Assembly: GCA_028554795.2 (NCBI GenBank)
Contig: CM068832.1
Span: forward strand, 82,417,180 to 82,481,179
Reading direction: 5' to 3'
Origin: Sinohyriopsis cumingii
Lineage: Eukaryota; Mollusca; Bivalvia; Unionida; Unionidae
Length of the DNA stretch: 64,000 nt
Shown here: positions 53,386-64,000 of the stretch, piece by piece
How positions within the stretch are numbered: position 1 is the stretch's first letter
Layout of the letters: the number at the start of each line of letters is the position of its first letter
The notes under the pieces: model-generated
What the model was told of the DNA's origin: nothing
What the model saw: only the letters and a program-made list of their open reading frames with translations
The model's database searches: none
Translations under genes and position numbers: made by a program

Positions 53386-54770
53386 TCTTACATGCTATTG
53401 TAATATAAATGTATTCACTGAAGATTATATTTTTCCAGAAAATAGATTGGTCTAAATCATTCTTTTCATAAACACCAGTTGTTGGCATGGATGCTGACCT
53501 TGTTTCAAAATTAGTAAACAAAGTTCTATTGTTATTTAAAATGATTAGTTGTTGTTAAGGTCATGATGGGGCTTTGAGTTTAAGATGTAAACATGTTTAT
53601 AAAATTTGTATTTCTTAGATAAAGGGGTTGGTTTTCGTCAGGGTCATGTTTGGTATACGGAACATACACACGATTACGTGACACCACCCACTTTGATTTC
53701 ACAATTCTGGTTTTTCCATTAGTACACATTTGTTAATTTTAATATATATGTGTAGAGAGAGGTTTTTGAGGTTCTGAGCTTTTACACCTGGTATCAAGTT
53801 GTTTTATTTGTTGTTGCCAGATATTTAAGTTATTTATCATCCGATCATTTGGATTTTAAAAGGATTAATTCTTTATTCTCTGAAAATATTTGAAGATTGC
53901 TCGTATATAATTTTTGGGAAGACATTTCTTAGAAATTTTATTATGATTTCCAACATAGGAGTGTAATTTACAACAAATTGTAAACGAAAACATTGTATAG
54001 AATACGGTCTACGTCATCGCCTTCCATCTTCGGTTCTTCGTCGGGACACGAACTTTAATTCAGTCGAACATTTTATTATTAGGACTTTAGCAATTTAATT
54101 CATGGATTATTCTTTAATTATTTTTGAATTTAATTTTTGAAACCGTAAGTTCTTATTTTTTTCTTCCTTTTTAAAGAATTGTTCCAGAGAAATAAATTAT
54201 TTGTTAAATTTTAGAAGCTAGTTATTTTCACTCTTTCTGTGTTACTGTTTATTCGAGTCTAAACACGGAACAATAAATGGATTTAGTAAACAATTATTCA
54301 GTCATGTTTAATATCAATATTTGGGAGTGTATAGGTAATTGTCAGATATAATTTGAGAGGAATTATTTTCTTTATTTATTCTTCGGAATTACAAAATACT
54401 CATTGAATTTCGGACTAAAACACTAATTTCGGCCTAATAGGAACTCATTAAAAACATTAATGAATATATCATTGCGATACATCACACAATTTAAGGTTAT
54501 TGGAATTAATTAATAGCGCTCGATTCTTTTGGACTTGTCTTAGGACAATTATAACATTTTAGATTTAATTCGCAGTACTAAATTTCCTATTACATTTTCA
54601 CTTTGTATTCAATGCAAAGACATTACTGGCTGAAAGTGTCTGAAAGTGTTCGTTTTGTTTATGTTGTTGTAACGGGATCAAAGCTATAGACTAGTAACAC
54701 TGAAAATCTACAAAATTTCCCTGGGTGATGTAGGCTACATATCTCAGATGGTCGGTTTTAACGAAGTGCG

Positions 54771-54773
<3 letters not shown>
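53386..54773. other. AT-rich DNA downstream of block B
   Basis: Sequence that in B1 was displaced by the Polinton. No recognised gene, repeat or RNA. Confidence 0.45.

Positions 54774-54814
<41 letters not shown>
54774..54814. repeat. (CT)n microsatellite
   Basis: About 40 bp of pure CT dinucleotides. Confidence 0.95.
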
Positions 54815-55864
<1,050 letters not shown>

Positions 55865-56054
55865 ACACAGTTAGAGCGAACAAAAATCGTTCTAAAAAAC
55901 TAAAAGTACACCAACGTTGCCTTCTTTCGATGTGTTAAACTTATGTGGTCCCCAGTGAACGAAGACTGAAACGATATGTATACGCACTGTCAAAGATTAA
56001 AATGACAGAATCGGGCGCAGTGTAAATGAATCGTGATAGATTTCTTACTTTACA

Positions 56055-57025
56055 AACAACATTGATGTTAATAGTTATAACATAACATTTGTATTTGTGG
56101 TAATGATCACAAGACACAACTGATGCAGGTGGCACGATGGCACGATGCAACATTGATGCTGGCGATAGTATTTAAAAGACGCTAACGATGCTGGAGGCAA
56201 TAGTAAGAATACAACATTGCTGGTGGAGGCAATATTCACGGAACAACAGTGATACTGCTGGTAATAATCATAAGACGACATTGATACAGGCGGTAATATT
56301 CACAAGACAACATTGATGTTTATGGCAATAGTCACAATACATCAGTGATGCTGGTTGTAATAGTCACAAGACGCCACTGATGGTGGTATTAATATTAATA
56401 AGACAGCATCGATGCTGGTGGTAATAGACACAAGACAACATTGATGCAGCGGTAATAGTCACAAACCAACTTTGATGATGGTGATACTCGTAACAATACG
56501 CCATTGATTTTGGTTGTACTATCATAAGACTCCACTGATGCCGGTGGCAATATTAAGAAGGCAATATTGATGCTGGTGGCAACAGCCGAAAGGCAACATT
56601 GATGATGGTGAACATAGTCACGAGATAGCATTAATGCAGGTGTCAATAGTCATAAGACAGCATTGATGCTTGTGGAAATAGTCACAAACCAACATTGATG
56701 TTGGTGGCAACAGTTACGAGACAACATTGATATTGGTGGTAATACTCACAATACAACATTGATGCTGATGGAAATAGTCACATATAGCATTAATGTTAGT
56801 GTTAATAGTTACAATACAACATTGATGCAGGTGTTAATATTCACAAGACAGCATTGAGGCTTGTGGAAATAATCACGAGACAACATGGATGATGGTGGCA
56901 AATGTTACGAGACAACATTGATATTTGTGGTAATAGTCACAATACAACATTGATGATGGTGGCAATAGTCAAAAGACGCCACTGATGGTGGTTGCAACAA
57001 CAAGAACACAACATTGATGTTGGTG
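56055..57025. repeat. 32-bp minisatellite array
   Basis: About 30 diverged units with core 'ACAACATTGATGCTGGTGG' then 'CAATAGTCACAAG'. Core starts at 56821, 56853, 56885, 56917, 56949, 56981 and 57013 give an exact 32-bp step. Because 32 is not divisible by three, it does not encode a simple repeat protein. Confidence 0.93.
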
Positions 57026-57632
57026 TCAATAGACTGTTACAATATATAGGTTGTGCTTTGCTTTTGTTGGGATTTATGTTTCATTATATTAGTGTTCTTT
57101 GTGTTAATGTTGATTTATAACTCTACACCTATACACTATGACCAATATGACCAATTCAGGTAAAGCTGCTTGAAACGCCGATCACCAAGAATCACATGAT
57201 CTGGTAAGCACAAACATTCACAAGGAATTCACTTCGTTTTAGTTTATACAAATAATCATTCATGATCAGTCCGAGTTCCTAACATACACTCTCAAATCGA
57301 GTTAACTGGTATGATTTCCAGAGCTGAGCTTTATTCCAAAACTTGTAATGTCAGTCTAAAGGTCTAAATGAAGGATAATCGGTAATTCGATCATTCAAAC
57401 AATTATTCACAATAACAAAGAATCAAATCATCATGTGAGCACAAAAACTAAACTAACAATGTAATTACCATTAATAACGGAGGAGAGGTGTAGATTGGGG
57501 ATAGGTTGTGTTGTTTCGCTAACAAAAGGTTTACAAAATATATACATGCAATGGATATTATTTCCTTCGCAGATAATAATCAGACTTTAATTCCGATCTC
57601 TGAAGAGGTCCTGCATTATTCAGAAATGTAGT
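57026..57632. other. Flank of Polinton copy 2
   Basis: AT-rich DNA with no match to the flank of copy 1. The six bases before the element are TGTAGT (57627-57632), the candidate left target-site duplication. Its partner would lie beyond the window. Confidence 0.5.
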
Positions 57633-58000
57633 AGCTTTTTCATCGAATGGGAAAATTACTAGGGACAAGGGACGATGCAGTCAAAACATAGTGGGCCTTT
57701 TTACGGACAAGGTAAAGTCGAGTCTGTATAGCGTCTGACGTCACGGTATGGATGATTGGTAACAATGTTGCAACCATGTGAGGTGACGACACAATACTGA
57801 AGATGGTTACAATGTGCAATTGTGCACCGGGCTTACCTCAATCGGGAAGAAAGAGGGGGACTTAGATTTATATAACACATACAACATACAACATACAGTG
57901 ATAAATACTTATCACATTTTGAAGATGACATGAGTGACCCACAATCCAGCCCATAGAGTCTACACGTAACAAATGTTCACCACCAAAAGTGATCCCTAAA

Positions 58001-60990
58001 AATTACTATCACATTCGAGATACAGAAAAGCTCTCCTCTATAAAATTTAGAACCACGGCTTAAACCTACACGGTGAAGTTGAAAGATTTCAAGTCCAATG
58101 TACCCCTGGATAAAGTATAGGGTTTCTACACCAAGGTGTGGGATTCTTTGTTAACCACACTGAAACGACAATGTAAAGTCAAAGATGATGATCGCTTGAG
58201 ACTTTCCATCCATCACGACAATCTCAAGTCTCCCGTTCGGATAGAATTTAGCAGCCCAGCAGAATTAACACCGTCCAAAGTCATCGACAAGATTCAACAT
58301 GTGCAACAATCCAACGACTAGTTTCACATCAGCGATGAAAAAAACAACACTGTTCATGATCCACATCTCTCACACCTAGGGGACCGGACAATGCTATTGG
58401 TGGACGAAGTTCGTAGCGTCAAGCGTAGCCTAGTCCAAATTAACAACCCTCAAGACCACATGTGTTTAGCCAGCGCTATCGTGGTTAGACGAATCTATGC
58501 CGACAAGAATGACACTGTAGAATTTAAAAGAGCCTGGGAGAATATTCGAACATTGAACCGATCGAAACAACAAAGGAAACTCCTGTTGCAACAAGCTGGC
58601 CTGTCCAAGGACACACCCTGTTGCATTTTTTAAATGCAAAAATTGAGATGTCTTTTCTCCACGCTACACATTGAAAGTGCACCCTCAAGAAGTGCGTGCA
58701 CCTCGTATGTTTCAAGTCCAATATTTTATAGACGGAAATTCATTCACGTCTATCATCACGATGCACATTTCGATACCATTACCAGTATTGCCCCATTCCT
58801 GGGATACAGTGATTACTGTGAGAAATGTGATTATGGCTATAACTATCGAGAGCAACACAAACCATGTGTATCGAAATGTAAGGGATGTTTGGCCTCCCAA
58901 CCCTGTCTGGACGAAGGACAAGATAACAGGTGCAGTGTCCAGTTTGTCAGCGCACGTTTATAAGTCCAAACTGTTACAAACAACATCTGAAGACGCAAGG
59001 TTCACATCAGGACAGTGCTTGTCAACTGCTGACATTGTGCCATACTTGTGGACAAGGCCTTTTGTACGAATAATGCCAAGCACGCGTATGTTCAGGAAAT
59101 AAATGATGTCACATTTGTCACCAAATCGTGTACTTGCATGTATGAGACAGGCATTCAGATACCTAATTTCTGCGTGGCTCATCGAGCGTGTGAGAAGTGC
59201 ATTCAAAAGCCGATCTTTTTCATTGCCCTCACTGCAGCAAGATTTCTGGAGGACCGAACACGCTTGCCAATTTTGCCCGTTGGATCTTAAAACCCATCGA
59301 CAAGATATGGAGCCAAGAGGACATCGCACTTTACGGAGATTGTCAACGCATGCCACAGTCAATGCTTAACATTTCTCTGGATTCGATGGACAGTTTTTTT
59401 TAAGATACTATACGGAACAAGGCACCGAACATCCGAACGTGACCTTGAATGAAACTAAAATCATTTCCATGCATGTGGGACAAGTAGTTTAAAGATTCGA
59501 TGAGTTATTTGGCCATGCCTTGGAATCGATTTCCTAAAACGTTTGGAATGACAAAAATTGCCAAAGGCTACTTTCCCACTTTTTAAATACTGATGCCAAT
59601 CGCCACGCCGTTCTACTAATTTGCCTCAGGCTCACGACTACGACCCCGACAGCATGCGTACCGAACAAAGAGAATCTTTCTACTCTTGGTACCAGGCTCA
59701 CGCTTCTGACCCGTTCAACTTTCAGGAAGAAATGTTAAAGTATTGTCTTTACGACGTGGACATTTTACGACATTGCTGTGGAAAAATACGAGAATTATTC
59801 ATGGAACACGAAAGAAGCTTGCACCATTGCCAAAGCGTGTTCCTTAGTGTACCGCCAACGATTCATGCCTGAAACTAACCTGGCTGTCATCAGCCCTCAA
59901 ACGACGAACCTTGTCAAATGCCCTACGCTGATTACATTATTTGTGCAACACGGAAGACAAATGGATCCAACATACACGCAATGGGGTACGTGGAAAGAAC
60001 ATCGGTACGCATTCGGTGGATGACTGAGTCTTAGAAAAACGAAAATTGTGTACTCGTTTAATATATGCTTATTTCACGAATGTACCCTCTGTTACCCTGA
60101 ACGTGGCACTAAAAATCCGTTTCTACAACGGACCATGAAAGATTTGTACCAGGCCGCTTGTCCGCGGCGCTTGAAGTTACAACAGCTAGGATACCATGTG
60201 TTGGAAATATGGGAACACGAGTACGATTAACGTTTGAAAACCGATCCTGAGTTTAAACGTATCGTATAAAGTTACAAGTTGATCCACCGATTGATTCCAC
60301 GGGATAGTTTGTACCAAGCCGACGAGGAGAAAGGAGAATAAATAAAATACTTGGATGTGTGTTCACTGTATCCTTACGTGTGCAAATATTATCGCCTTCC
60401 TGCACGGCACCCGCAATTGATGACGGAACACATCGTCCTGGACAACATTCGACAATACGAACGCTTGATCAAGTTTTGCCTCCCACGGACTTGTACCATC
60501 CCGTGTTAGCGCACCATTGCCAAGGAAAACTGATATTTCCCTTATGTCTTACTTTTGCCGAAACATGCAATAAAGACCGACCTTGTCAACACACCCAGAA
60601 AGAACGCACCTTGACAGGAACGTGGGTCAGCGTATAGTTCTTAAAAGCACTCGACCTGGGATATCAACTGTTAGAAGTGTACAAATTTACCACTTTCCCA
60701 AGACAGAACAATGACACAAGGGAGGCGAGACCCAGAAAGATATTTTCACAGACTACGTGGATGCCATTTTGAAACTGAAACAAGAAGGCAGCGGCTATCC
60801 TACCTGGTGCCAGACTCCCGAAGACCTAAATAAATTCAAAGAGAAATACTGGGAAGGCATTACTTGATACCACGTGGAGAAAAACAAAGGTAGGCTATCG
60901 TTTGCAAAAGTGATGCTAGATTGCTTGTGAAGCAAGACCGCACAAAGACCGTCCTAAAAATTACGACTAAGAATACTGGGACAAACAAGG
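58001..60990 (+). pseudogene. Polinton DNA polymerase B, broken (copy 2)
   Basis: Protein-primed family B DNA polymerase with proofreading domain. N-terminal Polinton-specific region: 'YYHIRDTEKLSSIKF' (58004), 'WDSLLTTLKRQC' (58139) and 'KRSLVQINNPQDHMCLASA' (about 58420). Cysteine-rich zinc region: 'YCEKCDYGYNYREQHKPC' (about 58813-58868). Then 'IPNFCVAHRACEKC' (about 59157), Exo III-like 'YDVDILRHC' (about 59750), 'ACSLVYRQRFMPETNLAV' (about 59830), motif A 'DVCSLYPYV' (60354-60380), 'LTGTWVSV' (about 60615) and motif-B-like 'AKVMLDCL' (about 60905). The first 320 codons are one frame with a few stops; frameshifts begin after about 58930. I cannot find the motif C DTDS, so the C-terminus is missing or unrecognisable. 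Confidence 0.88.
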
Positions 60991-61117
60991 AGAAGTACAC
61001 ACAGAGTGTGTAGTGAAAGGATTGACACTCACTTATCGCACCAGTCAAGTGGTGAATTTAGCGTGTTGAAAGAAGCCCTGCCGTCTTGAGAGGATCAAAA
61101 CTTTAAAGTGACCACCT

Positions 61118-61456
61118 ATGAATCGAACACGTTTGTACGTTTACCCACTCACCAAATTGTTAGCCGACCCTTGGAAGAGCTTTATCAAATCGTGTACCAG
61201 AAACGAGTGCGACTTCCTAATCACTTTGCCGTACGGATACGTCGATATTGGTCAGCATATAGAAAGGGACATTATATCAATAGTTCATTGCCACTACCGA
61301 GACCAAGCAAACAAGATGAATCCTTTTAAACAAACACCATTTATGTTCGGTGATTTTCAAGTGGAGTGCGATGATATGCCTTGCGATGAGTGCGATGCAG
61401 TAAAGCATCATGGGAGCTTTGTTATCGCAGCTACTAACATTAAACCTAACACGTAA
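61118..61456 (+). pseudogene. Unknown 112-codon Polinton frame (copy 2)
   Basis: Begins 'MNRTRLYVYPLTKLLADPWK' and ends with 'CDDMPCDECDAVKHHG'. It is uninterrupted in both Polinton copies, which is unusual for this element. It lies between polymerase and BIR gene. It could be a separate small gene or the scrambled polymerase C-terminus. A second frame over 61108-61329 is also open, which lowers confidence in either. Confidence 0.4.
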
Positions 61457-61465
61457 AGTGATGAT

Positions 61466-61924
61466 GTGCGTGTCAAACCAGACGGATGCGAAAGCGATGA
61501 CACTCGTTATCGCGGATTCTTTACTGGTTTTCATGGTGGATGTCCACCTTCACGTGAGACCATTCAGCTACCACCTTACGGATGTCATCCAAAACTGAAC
61601 AAACTCCTGTCAGTGTCACCCTACCTTCATCAAAACGAACCAGTGAAAGACAAATATTCGTTCCCTGTGCGTTTCCCTGAATACTGTGACTTTGAAAATC
61701 GTTCTCAAATGTTCCAAGGGCAATGTCCTAAATATCTGGGAAGACCTACCCCCGAATAATTAGCCAGAACCGGATTTTTCTACTTGGGCGAAGGGGATAA
61801 AGTCACGTGTTTCAGTTGTCGGGTGTCACTACACCAGTGGAAACAGGGAGATTCGGCGTACCTAGAACATGCTGGATGGTCACAGAATTGTCACTACCTA
61901 CCTTTAGTAGGACGATATCAGTAA
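61466..61924 (+). pseudogene. BIR-domain (IAP-type) protein, one internal stop
   Basis: A frame of 152 codons with a single in-frame TAA at codon 98 (61757-61759) and no indel. The BIR domain spans about residues 72-148. 'GFFYLGEGDKVTCFSC' and 'HQWKQGDSAYLEHAGWSQNC' give the zinc ligands C115, C118, H135 and C142 in the exact BIR spacing C-x2-C-x16-H-x6-C, with the usual G-D preceding them. BIR domains are the zinc folds by which inhibitor-of-apoptosis proteins bind caspases or their regulators. No RING domain follows. The gene sits inside the Polinton, between polymerase and ATPase. The premature stop cuts the domain just before its core, so a functional product is unlikely from this copy. 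Confidence 0.88.
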
Positions 61925-62158
61925 TCCCTGAATGGATAATTTACAAGAGATCATTCGTGGTTTGACTGGTGACTGTTCCCCATGTATAACCTGTACGAAC
62001 ATTACACCTTGTCCCTAGTACATTTTGGGTACCAAAACATGTTGTACAGTGACTTTTTCATATTCCATTCTGATCGTTTTGATGTGCATTTTATCGTTGT
62101 ACTTAATCCTTTGACTCTTATGTATTTTTGTCTTTCGTATTGTTCCATTTTCAATTGC

Positions 62159-62164
62159 AATAAA
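62159..62164 (+). terminator. Polyadenylation signal AATAAA
   Basis: AATAAA in the AT-rich gap between the BIR gene and the ATPase, about 235 bp after the BIR stop and 71 bp before the ATPase start. It is plausibly the 3' end signal of the BIR transcript. A single hexamer in AT-rich DNA is weak evidence by itself. Confidence 0.45.
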
Positions 62165-62234
62165 CGCGTCTTGAAAAGGTATAGAAATCTCTTGTCATGT
62201 CTGTCTTCATGTCAAAAGTGACATTCCTTTCGCT

Positions 62235-62957
62235 ATGCCTACGTCTGCTTTCTCTGCTCCCACTTCCTCCACTTTTATCGACGAACATTTAGATCGTGCC
62301 ATTTGGGAGGCCTTGTATATTCGTCATCCATTTATCATGTAATTGGTGGGACCTAATGGTTCAGGCAAAACTGAATTTTTCAAATGTGTGATGTAACAGA
62401 AACATCATTTGATCGATCGTAAACCTCAAAGAATCGTGTAGCGTTACAAAGAGTGGCAATCGGCGAACAGCATCTTGCGAGAAATTCAAGGCGATTCCCT
62501 CGCGTTTGTGGAAGGCATTCCTAATAAAGACGACGGAATCGTGTCTGACCCTAGTGAACCACATCTGGTTATTTTCGACGACATGTTAGGATAAGACGAA
62601 GAAGAAATTAAGCTGTAGTTTACGCGCAAAAGCCATCATCGAAATGCCAGTGTCATTTACATTACTCGCAATTTGTTTCTAAAAACTAAAACTCATCGTA
62701 CAATTAGTTTAAATGCTTATTAAGTGTTTTTGTTTAAAAGCCCTAGATATAAATCGCAAGTGCAAGTCTTAACCAAAACGTAAGGAACACTTTGGCTAAC
62801 TCATGCGTATGACGATGCCATTCAAACCCCACACGCCTCTTTATTCGTGGATTGAAAACCCACTACTCCCGATTATTTGCGATTTCGTACCCATTTGTTT
62901 CACCAATGGCGCCACGACGGAGGACCTGTCCAGTAAACGTCCCTGTCGTCGACTTAA
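62235..62957 (+). pseudogene. Polinton FtsK/HerA-type packaging ATPase, nonsense-only decay
   Basis: A single frame of 240 codons from ATG 62235 ('MPTSAFSAPTSSTFIDEHLD'). Walker A is GPNGSGKT (codons 39-46, 62349-62372) and Walker B is LVIFDDML (codons 111-118). Family-typical 'FVEGIPNKDD', 'RKSHHRNASVIYITRNLF', 'RTISLNA' and 'LFKSPRY' occur in the right order. This is the A32-like genome-packaging ATPase of Polintons and related viruses. Eight internal stops begin at 62340, 62394, 62439, 62592, 62616, 62721, 62781 and 62853, followed by stops at 62934 and 62955 near the expected end. There is no frameshift. Confidence 0.9.
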
Positions 62958-63011
62958 CCAAAAATCTTTAAAAACCTCGGACACTTTGGGCCTGTCTCAC
63001 ATATCATCAAA

Positions 63012-63553
63012 ATGATATCCATTCAGTCTCATCTTCGCGTCAAATTGATGCGTGCATTATATGGCATCAGTCGCGATAAAATCCACAAATACGTGCTCGT
63101 GTCTTAGAAGCCAGTCTCAAAGAAGTCTTACGACGGTTTACGATGACAGCACGTCAATTACTGCAAGATATCATTTAGATTCCATATCAAACCAAACAAT
63201 TGTTTGACAGAAACAAAGTAGTCTTGACGCAACTGCATCGAAACTCAAACCAAAAAGGAAATCATTTTGAAACCTGGAGGGAGCGGTTCTCTAGGAGGTG
63301 TCATCATTCTATCCCTCATAAAATGTGATCCCAATGCTCCAAATTTTACCCAAATAAAAATGTCACTCACAGAAAAGCCAAACTAAGCTCAAAGAATAAA
63401 TGGAGCAACGGTGCTAAGACCATGTCACAACCCCAGAAACAGAAAAGCCCTCAGGAAACAACTTCTACCCGCAAGAGAAACACTTCGGGCAGGACGCAAC
63501 CTTACATTCGCAAACCACGAACTGCAGAGACGGTGACCGCGTCTCCAGGATAA
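63012..63553 (+). pseudogene. Unassigned Polinton late-region gene
   Basis: Starts 'MISIQSHLRVKLMRALYGIS' in frame with the ATPase. It shifts frame near 63100, then continues as 'LEASLKEVLRRFTMTARQLL' through a lysine/arginine/serine-rich tail ('NTSGRTQPYIRKPRTAETVT') to a stop at 63551. Two stops interrupt the second part. The basic tail would suit a nucleic-acid-associated or capsid-linked protein, but no family is recognised. Confidence 0.4.
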
Positions 63554-63671
63554 TATGGTTCTTCCACTTTTCTGTTGTTGGTTATACCTACCCAATCAAA
63601 GTTGACACCCATTCTACCTCAGTTGATGAAACAATGGAAACCCGTGTCTGCAAGAACTTCTCCTGCAACTA

Positions 63672-64000
63672 GTGACACCCTCCTCCTCTTTAGCTGCAGT
63701 AGCTGCTGATCATAATGTACATGCTCCCAAAATAAAATTCCAAGAGAGATCGGACATGTTACAGAGTTTAGAGAATTTGTCTAAGCAAGAACTGTCCCGA
63801 TTTAGTACGTTGCGAACCCCTTCACGACGTGAGATGATTGTCATCAAAAATTGATACGAAGCAAAGACAATCAGTGGCGAAGCGTTCCAGTATAATAAAG
63901 GCCTGAGTCAAAGTATGGGCATCAGTGATTTTGTGTACCTGAAGACCCAAAGATGTCAGCCTCCAGAAAATATCCCTCTTCTAAACCCAAACGAAAGAAA
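63672..64000 (+). pseudogene. Unassigned Polinton frame at window end
   Basis: Open frame 'MTPSSSLAAVAADHNVHAPK' to 63854, ending in a TGA. The same frame then stays open ('YEAKTISGEAFQYNKGLSQS') to the window edge, again a stop without an indel. A short second frame starts at 63952 ('MSASRKYPSSKPKRKK'). No family is recognised; position suggests a capsid or morphogenesis gene. Confidence 0.35.

Larger units (their letters stand above)
57633..64000 (+). mobile_element. Polinton/Maverick copy 2, truncated by window end
   Basis: Large self-synthesising DNA transposon with virus-like genes. The left end begins AG and matches copy 1 base for base at the boundary, although the flanks differ. Contents in order: CRE-like sites, polymerase B, an unknown cysteine-containing frame, BIR gene, polyadenylation signal, FtsK/HerA-type ATPase and unassigned late genes. 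Polintons usually run 15-20 kb and also carry a retroviral-type integrase, a protease and capsid genes, which would lie beyond 64000. All genes seen are interrupted by stops, so this copy is fossil. Confidence 0.92.

Noticed and set aside
56055-57025. Repeat-protein gene
   Set aside because: The 32-bp period shifts the frame every unit, so no consistent repeat peptide results.
58671-59102. 143-codon plus-strand frame in the Polinton polymerase region
   Set aside because: The polymerase homology (zinc ligands and 'YHHDAHFDTITS') is in another frame over the same bases; this one is an out-of-frame shadow.
62235-62957. Alternative genetic code explaining the stops in the ATPase
   Set aside because: All three stop codons appear inside conserved genes, the polymerase also has true frameshifts, and nothing else suggests a variant code. 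Pseudogenisation is simpler.

Overview
The window is AT-rich, low-gene-density eukaryotic DNA, almost certainly from an invertebrate animal. The evidence is long microsatellites, decayed LINEs, Ty3/Gypsy reverse-transcriptase debris, a tRNA-headed SINE and two copies of a Polinton/Maverick element. A mollusc would fit, but no host gene is present to settle it. I see no intact cellular gene, rRNA or functional tRNA gene; the readable coding content is pseudogenised mobile-element sequence.

Layout. 1-390 is an (ACAT)n array. 1448-4318 holds three decayed LINE fragments on the minus strand. 4319-14780 is a diverged array of a complex repeat (family A, unit about 3.5-4 kb). 14781-19761 is block B1 (hairpin plus 65-bp tandem repeats). 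19762-23921 is the 5' part of a Polinton (copy 1). 23922-28690 is family A again. 28720-37230 is family C, two large repeats built around a dead Ty3/Gypsy element, with a SINE in the second. 39060-39800 is simple repeats plus an inverted family-C piece. 39796-45300 is family A with a LINE inserted at 40322-41648. 45301-49172 and 49173-53385 are two further copies of block B (B2, B3). 53386-57632 is low-information DNA with large microsatellites and a 32-bp minisatellite. 57633 to the window end is the longer Polinton (copy 2), which runs off the edge.

The most informative part is Polinton copy 2. In order it carries a terminus starting 5'-AG, a pair of CRE-like sites (one mutated), a broken protein-primed DNA polymerase B, a 112-codon open frame of unknown function, a BIR-domain (inhibitor-of-apoptosis type) gene, a polyadenylation signal, an FtsK/HerA-type packaging ATPase, and the start of an unassigned late region. 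All recognisable genes are inactivated by in-frame stops. The ATPase and BIR frames carry stops but no indels, and many polymerase stops are shared with copy 1. This suggests that an already defective element was copied.

The host part is a mosaic of segmental duplications. Comparing copies gives natural empty sites, which place the Polinton, LINE and SINE insertion points to within a few bases and show which units are sisters.
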